From NCBI GenBank assembly GCA_964393835.1, contig CAYMUN010000002.1, positions 1 through 64,000 of the forward strand: DNA of 64,000 nucleotides. Direction: 5' to 3'. The notes below the pieces were generated by a model. That model worked only from the letters and a program-made list of their open reading frames with translations, made no database searches and was not told the origin of the DNA. The stretch is from CAYMUN01 sp964393835. GTDB taxonomy: Bacteria > Patescibacteriota > Saccharimonadia > Saccharimonadales > UBA4665. Below, piece after piece: positions 41,760 through 48,416 of the stretch. Both the position numbers and the translations under genes were made by a program. How positions within the stretch are numbered: the first letter of the stretch is position 1; every line of letters starts with the position of its first letter.

Positions 41760-42743
41760 TTATTGTTGCTTGCGGGTCTGTAGATACTCAAGTAACCCGT
41801 CATGCAGATGTCGCTCACCATCCCAAATGACAATATTGTAACCCTCAGGAAACTCGGAGGGGTTTTCTTCGCGAAAATCTATTGAGCGCACCTCTAATGG
41901 TAATGCCTCACTCATGTGTCGGTCAGTGCCACCATGTAGAACAGAATACTTATCGCCCCACACCTCTAGTTCGTGTGGATTTTGCACATCTTCAACTTTT
42001 AGGCCAATAGTAGCTAACACTTCGGGCATAGTCAGCACAGATTTAATTGAAGTGGTCTTCGATACACCCTCAACAGCAAAATCTAGGGCAAAGTTACCGC
42101 CAAAGCGAGGTGTAATGGGGATTTTCGCCTCAGTAAACAATTGTGTTGCTCGGTCTTTGATAGGAGTCCGCAGGTCATGCTTGTCATGTGTAAGCGGAAC
42201 TTCGTAGTTCAGGCTCGCTAGCTGCTCATCAGTCAGGTCTATGCCATTCACAACTTCAAGAGTAATCTGTGGGCCGCGGTCATCAAGCATGATGTCCAAC
42301 GGGTCGTGGCCAATCTGTTCCCAAAAGTCTACCTTTGGTTGTGCAGGATGCGGACGAAGACCAAACTCTCCTACAAGTTGGGCAACAATGGTACGCCAGG
42401 TTTGTTTCATCTTTGGCGTAAAAGTTTCTTCGTACACACTGTAGAATGGCTTATCACGAAGCTCGCCTGAGTCAGCGAAACCCCAAACCTCAGCCCCGCT
42501 ACAATGACTCACCAAAATGTCGTGGCGCAGTGCTGGGTCGATGCGGTCAGTAATATCTCTCTGAACACGGGCTAGACTACCGCCCGTTACCATAAATAGT
42601 TTGCCACCATCTTGCAGGAATGATGATAGCTCGGTAATCATTTCTGGCTCTGCCGGTGTGTAAACTTCAGCAATGGTTTCGTCCACATCAGAGAAAGCGA
42701 GTCTTAGTTGGTCATTCCATGAAATTGGGGGTAATTCACTCAT
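41760..42743 (-). CDS. HAD-superfamily hydrolase, 327 aa
   Basis: Motif I is FSDVDETIAEVYTP (DxDxT type nucleophile), motif II MVTGGSLARV, and motif IV WGDKYSVLHGGTDRHM. An inserted cap of about 100 residues sits between motifs II and III, as in Cof-type phosphatases. It probably hydrolyses a sugar or small-molecule phosphate. TATACT lies 9-10 nt before the ATG, so the leader is very short. Confidence 0.75.
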   Translation of the reverse strand: MSELPPISWNDQLRLAFSDVDETIAEVYTPAEPEMITELSSFLQDGGKLFMVTGGSLARVQRDITDRIDPALRHDILVSHCSGAEVWGFADSGELRDKPFYSVYEETFTPKMKQTWRTIVAQLVGEFGLRPHPAQPKVDFWEQIGHDPLDIMLDDRGPQITLEVVNGIDLTDEQLASLNYEVPLTHDKHDLRTPIKDRATQLFTEAKIPITPRFGGNFALDFAVEGVSKTTSIKSVLTMPEVLATIGLKVEDVQNPHELEVWGDKYSVLHGGTDRHMSEALPLEVRSIDFREENPSEFPEGYNIVIWDGERHLHDGLLEYLQTRKQQ

Positions 42744-42932
42744 AATGTAGCCTAGTATAGCAATTCGACATCTGTAAATCTATTTTCTTCTAGGAGAAAG
42801 AGGCGACTCGCACAACGTAGCGCAAGACGTTATTAACTAGCCTGAGCAGATTGAAACCTCTAGTGCTTGCTCTTACGCCCTAGATGTCGCACACTAACAC
42901 TTAACAGTGGTGGGCTGTCTGAGGATATAGAG

Positions 42933-43694
42933 ATGGATATGGACACTGTGTTGACGGCACCCAAATCAAAAGAAGACCTACTTAGGACTGCTCACGTGGC
43001 CCAGCTTATTGACGAGCAGCTCGTAAACCAACATGGGGATACGGTCGTTGTTGATACCGTTTCATTTAGTAGCTATTTTGCCGAACTGCACGGCAACAAA
43101 CCCCAACCTTTGTATCGCTCAAAAGCAGTATATAAGTCTGGGCTTGTATGGCTCAATGCGATTGGCGCAGTCACGGACGATGCGCCTTACGCTGGTAGTG
43201 ATAACGCCGGCAACCGAAAACGACTTGTGACCGTTGATCGTGCCAAACTAAAGCAGAGTATAAAAGTGCTACAAACCAACAGCGAGCTATTCACTGCCAA
43301 ACAAGGCTCAAGTAAGGCTCAACTGCTGCCAGACCCTGAAGTCATTGTAGGCGGCGGCTTTGCACTACACTCGAATCACCGCATAAGCTACAAATTAGAT
43401 CCAATCAGCCTAGAGCCACAAGTGCGAAGAGTGCTTGCGTACGTCATGGCCCACGCACAAAATGGCCAGTATGTAAGTTCTCAGTCCATTATCGATAACT
43501 GTCTGAGTGAGCAATATCTGGAGAGGGCTGCCACTAAAAATAATGATAGTGTTCCAGGCTACGTCCGCCGGTGCATGTCCGAAGGTAACAGTGCGTTTCG
43601 CATGGTTACTGGGTCTCCTGACGAGACGTTATATTTCAAGAATAAGTATGGCGTTGGTTATACGTTTGATACTCACAGCGACACAATGAACTAA
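42933..43694 (+). CDS. winged-helix-like DNA-binding protein, 253 aa
   Basis: The C-terminal 90 residues (VRRVLAYVMAHAQNGQYVSSQSI, then PGYVRRCMSE, and the hairpin YFKNKYGVGYTFD) have the layout of an OmpR-type winged helix, whose last hairpin reads R-G-x-G-Y-x-F. The N-terminal half is unknown. It may regulate the element or act at its origin. ATG 42933 is chosen from the frame start near TATAGA (about 42925-42930); ATG 42939 is possible, and the far upstream start at 42867 is unlikely. Confidence 0.5.
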   Translation: MDMDTVLTAPKSKEDLLRTAHVAQLIDEQLVNQHGDTVVVDTVSFSSYFAELHGNKPQPLYRSKAVYKSGLVWLNAIGAVTDDAPYAGSDNAGNRKRLVTVDRAKLKQSIKVLQTNSELFTAKQGSSKAQLLPDPEVIVGGGFALHSNHRISYKLDPISLEPQVRRVLAYVMAHAQNGQYVSSQSIIDNCLSEQYLERAATKNNDSVPGYVRRCMSEGNSAFRMVTGSPDETLYFKNKYGVGYTFDTHSDTMN

Positions 43695-43748
43695 ACGTTC
43701 GCAAATATCCCTCTCATTATCCGAACACTTGCTGGATACAGTTGTGGC

Positions 43749-44012
43749 ATGGAAAATGACAGCTCACGGGATAAGTACAGCATTGTTGAAATCCGCGACC
43801 TCGGACTAGCGGCTGCGTTGGTGAGCCTGGGCCACAATCTGCAAGGCACTAACCGCAACAACTCTGGACGGGTCTACTTTGTCTTCAAGGATACGCCTGC
43901 GCTACAAACCGCAACCGATGCCTACTGGAACAACGAGCTAAACGTAAACGCCCGTGCCTATTCTGATGCGCTTAAAACCTTGAAGAACTTGATCTACAGC
44001 GAGAGGTATTGA
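43749..44012 (+). CDS. DUF5659-like protein, 87 aa
   Basis: The sequence VEIRDLGLAAALVSLGHNLQG, then GRVYFVFKDTPALQTATDAYW and NARAYSDALKTLKNLIYS fits the pattern I remember for DUF5659, small proteins frequent on CPR mobile elements. The role is unknown. It is the first of four tightly packed genes running toward the recombinase; the next starts 1 nt after its stop. Confidence 0.7.
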   Translation: MENDSSRDKYSIVEIRDLGLAAALVSLGHNLQGTNRNNSGRVYFVFKDTPALQTATDAYWNNELNVNARAYSDALKTLKNLIYSERY

Positions 44013-44013
44013 T

Positions 44014-44217
44014 ATGCAACTCGCGCCGTCAGACATCAAACAATTCAAGTTGCTCTACAAGAAGCATTTTGGAATTGTGCTTGATAGCAAGCAAGCCCAA
44101 CGCAAATTGGCCCTACTCGTTCGTCAGCTAGAGATAACCTACCGCCCGATCACAAAGGCACAGGCCGATAAATATGGAGATGGAGCTGAGCGTGGAAAAG
44201 TTACATCTAGGAAGTGA
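44014..44217 (+). CDS. small hypothetical protein, 67 aa
   Basis: MQLAPSDIKQFKLLYKKHFG followed by SKQAQRKLALLVRQLE is a helical basic protein, the type common in phage and island modules near the DUF5659 gene. The stop lies 43 nt inside the next frame. No function is known. Confidence 0.6.
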   Translation: MQLAPSDIKQFKLLYKKHFGIVLDSKQAQRKLALLVRQLEITYRPITKAQADKYGDGAERGKVTSRK

Positions 44218-44566
44218 CGCCTCAAATCGCGTAAAACCAGCCAACCCTACGCATTATCAACACAGCGGGCAAAGTCCTAAACCACCCCCAACTTTACACC
44301 ATAAAGTTGCCCGCAAAAATGAAATAATCATCACGTCTCAGCAGCTACGTGAAACGAAATGGTTGTTTCGGCAGTACGGCTTGCAAAAACCAGGCTGGGT
44401 ACGCACCCGTTTCATAAACAATCAACGCAGGCGCAAGGCTCTCAACGATATTTTAGTTGAGGCTGGTCTAGATTATCGTTGCTGCGGCCCGCCCGTTGGC
44501 AGCGATTGGGCGGGCCAGCTGCACACCCTATGGCATCAAATAAATGGAGGACAATCATGCAAGTAG
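44174..44566 (+). CDS. small hypothetical protein, 130 aa
   Basis: The N-terminal 50 residues are polar, with Pro and His; the rest (QLRETKWLFRQYGLQKPGWVRTRF) is basic and helical, similar in its LRETKWLFRQYG start to the opening of the preceding small gene. It contains a 9-bp GC-rich inverted repeat (44486-44516) near its 3' end and overlaps neighbours on both sides. Start uncertain (ATG 44174 or 44180). Confidence 0.45.
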   Translation: MEMELSVEKLHLGSDASNRVKPANPTHYQHSGQSPKPPPTLHHKVARKNEIIITSQQLRETKWLFRQYGLQKPGWVRTRFINNQRRRKALNDILVEAGLDYRCCGPPVGSDWAGQLHTLWHQINGGQSCK

Positions 44567-44910
44567 ATTTTAGTGACGGTCGTGGCAATGTTTATCGAAC
44601 AAGCCCGAAAGGCACACACCTCGTCAAGTTGTCGTTTAGACGCAGTGGCGTATACATAAACAAAATTAGGGTAGTGCCTTCCAAAGACGATCCAGGCGAT
44701 TGGATAGTCTACCTTCCAGCATACAAGAGTGCTAAGGGTTGGAAGTCAGATTTTGAGTGCAGTAAGTCGGGGCCAGTCTGGAAGATCATTGAAGAGTTAG
44801 CGATCAAGACTGTGCGAGCTTACGATGGCAAAGACGAAGTAGATGACGACGGCTACGGTGACTTGGATGATTTCTTGTCTAAGGGAATCGATGATTTCCT
44901 GGGCCAGTAG
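44557..44910 (+). CDS. small hypothetical protein, 117 aa
   Basis: ATG 44557 has an excellent GGAGGAC SD; a longer frame from 44479 overlaps the previous gene and is rejected. The protein is basic in its first half (LSFRRSGVYINKIRVVP) and strongly acidic at the end (DGKDEVDDDGYGDLDD). It is the last gene before the recombinase leader. No family recognised. Confidence 0.6.
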   Translation: MQVDFSDGRGNVYRTSPKGTHLVKLSFRRSGVYINKIRVVPSKDDPGDWIVYLPAYKSAKGWKSDFECSKSGPVWKIIEELAIKTVRAYDGKDEVDDDGYGDLDDFLSKGIDDFLGQ

Positions 44911-45032
44911 ATCAGCCATAGGTACTTACCTTATAAGTTATATATCTATATAGGTTCATAGTTACCTACTAGGTTGCTGTTTAATACAAAGATTGAAGGG
45001 TTGGTAACAACCCGCCGGACTACAAAAGATGA

Positions 45033-45171
45033 TATAATAGTAAGCGTTGTCCCAGTTATGTTCCACAAAGTTTTTTTGTGCCTTCTGCCTGTTTAGGGGC
45101 GGTCTGCCAGAAGCCTTTGTGGTGACTGGGACAACCAGACCGTCCCTTTTGGGACTTAATGGGAGGCAGTT
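45033..45171 (+). promoter_or_regulatory. promoter and structured leader of the island 2 recombinase
   Basis: TATAAT (45033-45038) gives a start near 45045 and a 127-nt leader. Nested complementary segments: 45046-45056 with 45125-45135 (GTTGTCCCAGT/ACTGGGACAAC, 11 bp), 45063-45070 with 45115-45122 (CCACAAAG/CTTTGTGG, 8 bp), 45082-45087 with 45108-45113 (6 bp). Competing pairs: CACAAA 45064-45069 with TTTGTG 45075-45080, GGTCTG 45101-45106 with CAGACC 45136-45141, and the hairpin GTCCC-TTTT-GGGAC 45142-45155 just before the GGGAGG SD (45161-45166). It looks like a riboregulator, or alternatively a DNA site for the recombinase. Confidence 0.6.
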
Positions 45172-46845
45172 ATGAAAACTGATAAATTACGTTACATCGC
45201 TTACGTGCGCAAATCTTCTGAGAGTAAAGAGAAGCAGGAACTTTCGCACCTGAGCCAAATTGAAAACATTAAACGCCAATTCGCACACCTAAATATCGTG
45301 AAGTGGATGGACGCTGAGAGCCAGAGTGCCTTTACGCCAGGTCGCTCAATCTTTATCGAGATGCTCGAAATGATTAAACGTGGTGAGGCCGACGGCATTG
45401 TCGCCTGGCACCCGAACCGCTTATCCCGCAACGAGATGGACAGTGCCGAAATCACTTACATGCTGCGAGGTGCGCTCAAGGACTTGAAGTTCTGCTCGTA
45501 CAACTTCGACAACTCCCCAGAGGGCATCATGATGTTACAAATCGTCATGAACCAGGGCCAATACGAAAGCTCCAAGCAAGGCAAAGATGTGAAGCGTGGC
45601 ATGGAGACTAAGGCTGGTACCGGCGAAAAGCCTGGACGCGTGCCACCAGGTTACATGAAAGTCCCCAGACGAGATGCGGCAGGCAACCTCATTATCCGCC
45701 CCAAAGATAACAAAATCGTTACTGAGACCGGCAAAGACCCCGACCGCTATGACGACGTAAAGCGTATGTGGACACTGCTGCTTAAAGGCAGCCACACGCC
45801 GAGCGAGATATGGAAGCTAGCTGTTGAGGAGATGAAGTTCATGCAACCCAAGACTGCTAAGACTGGCGGCAAACTGATTGTCAAAGCCGAGGTCTACCGC
45901 ATTTTCCGCAACCCGTTCTATGCTGGTAAGTTTGAGCATGGCGGTGTACTCCACAAAATCCAAAGCCCCAGTTACGAACCGATGATTACCTGGGAGCAGT
46001 TCCAGCTTGCGCAGCAGATACTAGGTGAGCGCGGTAATCACCGTGTCGGTAAGTTTGAGTACGCCTTTAGCAGCATGATCAGGTGTGGTAAGTGTAACTG
46101 TACCGTACAGGCCCGCCACCGCACCAAGCTCATTAAAGCCACAGGCGAATACAAAACCTATGTGTACTATTACTGCTCACGCAAAAGCATGGATAGGCCC
46201 TGCAACCAAACTGTCTACACGCTGGTCGAAGACATTGAGCGTGACATCGACACAGAGGTACAGAACTACACCATCATCCCTGAGTTCAAGGACTTGGCCC
46301 TCAAGATACTGCGCAAGAATAACAAACTCGAAGCCGGTGAGCGCGTGCGCCAGTACGGCAAGAACCAAAAGCATCGTAACGAGCTACAAGACCAACGCGA
46401 CAAACTCATCGACTACTTGCACCGTGAGCTGATTGACGAAGATGAGTATAAGCACCAACGCCAACGCTTGCAGGCCGAGATTGATAAAACCGACGAACTC
46501 CTGCGCGATACTGAGAAGCGGGCCGACGACTGGATGGAGTTAAACGAACGCGCCTACAACTTTGCCGTGTACGCTCGCAGCCACTTTAACGATGGAAGCA
46601 TCCGAACCAAGCGAGATGTGTTGAAGACACTGGGGAAGAATCTTATCCTACAAGATAACAAGCTACATATTGAGCCTAACGAGTGGCTGGTTCCGATAGC
46701 CAAAAACTACCCTGAAATAGAGAGAAGTTATCTCAAGGTACGAACCAACAAAAAAGCAACTGCTAAGGAGTTAGAAGTTGCTTTGATGCCAATAATCGAA
46801 TCTTGGAGGGCCCAGTGGGACTCGAACCCACGACACCCTGCTTAA
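45172..46845 (+). CDS. large serine recombinase (integrase) of island 2
   Basis: A 557-aa recombinase. The resolvase domain is at the extreme N-terminus, with the nucleophile in YVRKSSESK (about residue 14) and the conserved AWHPNRLSRNEMDSAEI. The recombinase domain, a zinc ribbon (CGKCNC, then CSRKSMDRPC), a coiled coil (about residues 400-460) and a C-terminal helical part follow. The last 11 residues (AQWDSNPRHPA) and the stop are antisense sequence of tRNA-Lys(TTT). In the joined form they would be replaced by the tail encoded at 37087-37150. It is not closely similar to the island 1 enzyme by eye, so the same architecture may have arisen twice or diverged long ago. Confidence 0.95.
   Translation: MKTDKLRYIAYVRKSSESKEKQELSHLSQIENIKRQFAHLNIVKWMDAESQSAFTPGRSIFIEMLEMIKRGEADGIVAWHPNRLSRNEMDSAEITYMLRGALKDLKFCSYNFDNSPEGIMMLQIVMNQGQYESSKQGKDVKRGMETKAGTGEKPGRVPPGYMKVPRRDAAGNLIIRPKDNKIVTETGKDPDRYDDVKRMWTLLLKGSHTPSEIWKLAVEEMKFMQPKTAKTGGKLIVKAEVYRIFRNPFYAGKFEHGGVLHKIQSPSYEPMITWEQFQLAQQILGERGNHRVGKFEYAFSSMIRCGKCNCTVQARHRTKLIKATGEYKTYVYYYCSRKSMDRPCNQTVYTLVEDIERDIDTEVQNYTIIPEFKDLALKILRKNNKLEAGERVRQYGKNQKHRNELQDQRDKLIDYLHRELIDEDEYKHQRQRLQAEIDKTDELLRDTEKRADDWMELNERAYNFAVYARSHFNDGSIRTKRDVLKTLGKNLILQDNKLHIEPNEWLVPIAKNYPEIERSYLKVRTNKKATAKELEVALMPIIESWRAQWDSNPRHPA
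46804..46811 (+). repeat. right attachment-site core of island 2 (tRNA-Lys CCA end)
   Basis: TGGAGGGC is the complement of the encoded CCA, discriminator and first acceptor pairs of tRNA-Lys(TTT), and repeats 37079-37086. Confidence 0.65.
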
Positions 46846-46880
46846 AAGGCAGGTGCTCTAACCGGCTGAGCTATGGGCCC
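46804..46880 (-). tRNA. tRNA-Lys(TTT), island 2 target
   Basis: The minus strand reads GGGCCC...GGGCCC with the anticodon loop CTTTTAA (TTT), T-arm GTGGG-TTCGAGT-CCCAC, and an encoded CCA. Its 3' end overlaps the last codons of the recombinase. Its 5' end directly abuts the poly-T of a terminator-like hairpin. Confidence 0.95.
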
Positions 46881-46979
46881 AAAAAATCCCGGTGGGATTT
46901 TTTGTAGACGCCAGCGAAGCGTCGTTTGTAGTACCGGGATTAACTCCTTACATTATCCGGAATTTGACTGAAAAGTCAA
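46881..46979 (-). promoter_or_regulatory. promoter and terminator-bearing leader of tRNA-Lys
   Basis: On the minus strand AGTCAA (46974-46979 complement, TTGACT -35) and GATAAT (46952-46957, -10) are spaced 16 nt, placing the start near 46945. Before the tRNA lies the terminator-like hairpin 46881-46903 (AAAAAATCCC-loop-GGGATTTTTT, 10 bp). ATCCCGGT (46933-46940, minus) can pair over 8 bp with ACCGGGAT (46886-46893, minus) inside that hairpin, an antiterminator geometry. The -35 also lies in the inverted repeat TTGACT-GAAA-AGTCAA (46964-46979). Confidence 0.5.
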
Positions 46980-46984
46980 TCGAC

Positions 46985-47482
46985 TCACCCCTTGTGGCGC
47001 TTGCTGTGCTTGCCCTCGCCAGCCTTGGGGCGCTGCAGCCATAGTACCAATAGGCAGATTAGCGCGCTGGCACCGACGATTAAATCCTGGGCGCGTTGGA
47101 CTTCCGCCCATAAATCAGACCGGACGATATTATGGCTCAATCCGGGTGGCAAAAGTGGCACCACCAATAAAGCTCCCAGCAGGCCGACACCGGCTGCCGG
47201 CAGGGCGTTGAGTAGCAACCGTGACGTACCGCGAATCGTCCTGATCATAAAGACAGTCGTTAGCGCTACCGGGACTAATAACAATAGTAAATCGAGGTTG
47301 CTACCAGAGGTTATAGAAGAATTTGACAGCCCAAAAAGATCTTTGGCATCGCCAGACACGAACTGTACCAAGACATCACCCAGGCACAGGCTTAAAAAAA
47401 CCAGCGTGGCATTGACGCGTAATACCATCAGTAATAAAACAGGTACGAGTACGATGGCAGCAAGGGTGATGACCGGTGTCAT
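46985..47482 (-). CDS. multi-pass membrane protein, 165 aa
   Basis: Four hydrophobic segments (about residues 5-25, 60-80, 92-112 and 135-155) with a Lys/His-rich tail (GEGKHSKRHKG). It resembles CvpA-like small channel proteins only in topology, so no family is assigned. ATG 47482 follows TATTAT by about 9 nt, giving a near-leaderless start; the longer frame from 47554 would overlap rimK and is rejected. Confidence 0.65.
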   Translation of the reverse strand: MTPVITLAAIVLVPVLLLMVLRVNATLVFLSLCLGDVLVQFVSGDAKDLFGLSNSSITSGSNLDLLLLLVPVALTTVFMIRTIRGTSRLLLNALPAAGVGLLGALLVVPLLPPGLSHNIVRSDLWAEVQRAQDLIVGASALICLLVLWLQRPKAGEGKHSKRHKG

Positions 47483-47513
47483 ATGCCCTATAATAGCATG
47501 AGCGCTACGGACT

Positions 47514-48416
47514 TTAGGCGCCGACTTTGTCCTTACGCCGGCCAACCCGGTCAACCTGTTCGGCGTAAGCTATGATTTTTTCGGCCACGTTATCACCAGT
47601 GATTTTTTCGATGGCAAAACCGGGGCTGGAATTAACTTCTAACACCAGCGGGCCACGTTCCGAACGCATCATGTCGACGCCACAGACCGGCAGTCCCATA
47701 GCTTTGGCAGCCTTGATAGCTGTCAGGCGCTCGTCTTTGGTCAGTTTGACGGGAATACCCTCACCGCCCTGGTGGATATTAGAACGAAAGTCATCGTCCA
47801 GACTCTGGCGGAGCATGCTCGACATGACCTTGCCGTCGACCACAAAAGCCCGGATGTCGACACCGGCACTCTCGGCAATAAATTCTTGCACCACAAAGCT
47901 CACGCCCTCGACATAAAAGGCCTGCATTACCGCCTTGGCTGCTTTGCGGGTTTCAGCTAGTACCACGCCGTTACCATGGGTACCGCGGGCGACTTTAATG
48001 ATGACCGGCGCGCCGCCTACTTGATCTAAGACGTCATCAAAGTCAGTTACTTCGCGCGCAAAGACCGTTTTAGGGATGCCAACGCCGGCTTTGGCAAGGA
48101 GCTGCGTGCTCCGCAGCTTGTCCCGGGAGCGGACAATAGCAATTGAGCTGGCAACCGTGGTGACGTTTTGCATCTCAAACTGCCGCACGATCGAGGTGCC
48201 GTACTTGGTCAAACTGGCCGCGATCCGCGGAATTACCACGTCGACATCACTGAGATCTTTGCCTTTATAGCGCACCACCGGCTTGCTACTTTCGATCGAG
48301 ACATAGCACTTGGCATAACTAATAACTCGTACCGTATGACCACGCTTTAAGGCTTCTTCTTTTAGGCGCTTGGTCGAATAATTACCGGAGCCCTTTGATA
48401 AAATAACGATATTCAT
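47514..48416 (-). CDS. rimK: RimK-family ATP-grasp ligase
   Basis: A 300-aa ATP-grasp ligase of the RimK group, which adds glutamate to the C-terminus of ribosomal protein S6 or makes poly-glutamate. ATP-grasp landmarks: IVRSRDKLRSTQLL, VIIKVARGTHGNGVVL, VQEFIAESAGVDIRAFVV and Mg-binding PLVLEVNSSPGF. The N-terminal pre-ATP-grasp domain is intact. It is coupled (ATGA) to the ATP-grasp/retropepsin fusion upstream, matching the rimK-rimB pairing of other bacteria. Confidence 0.88.
   Translation of the reverse strand: MNIVILSKGSGNYSTKRLKEEALKRGHTVRVISYAKCYVSIESSKPVVRYKGKDLSDVDVVIPRIAASLTKYGTSIVRQFEMQNVTTVASSIAIVRSRDKLRSTQLLAKAGVGIPKTVFAREVTDFDDVLDQVGGAPVIIKVARGTHGNGVVLAETRKAAKAVMQAFYVEGVSFVVQEFIAESAGVDIRAFVVDGKVMSSMLRQSLDDDFRSNIHQGGEGIPVKLTKDERLTAIKAAKAMGLPVCGVDMMRSERGPLVLEVNSSPGFAIEKITGDNVAEKIIAYAEQVDRVGRRKDKVGA

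Larger units (their letters stand above)
37079..46811. mobile_element. island 2: serine-recombinase element in tRNA-Lys(TTT)
   Basis: This 9.7-kb element is bounded by the direct repeat TGGAGGGC (37079-37086 and 46804-46811); the right copy is the CCA end of tRNA-Lys. It carries a four-gene minus-strand operon (FAD oxidase, serine hydrolase, two unknowns), a HAD phosphatase-like gene, a winged-helix-like gene, several small element-type genes and a serine recombinase reading into the tRNA. No transfer or obvious replication genes are seen. The architecture duplicates that of island 1. Confidence 0.8.
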
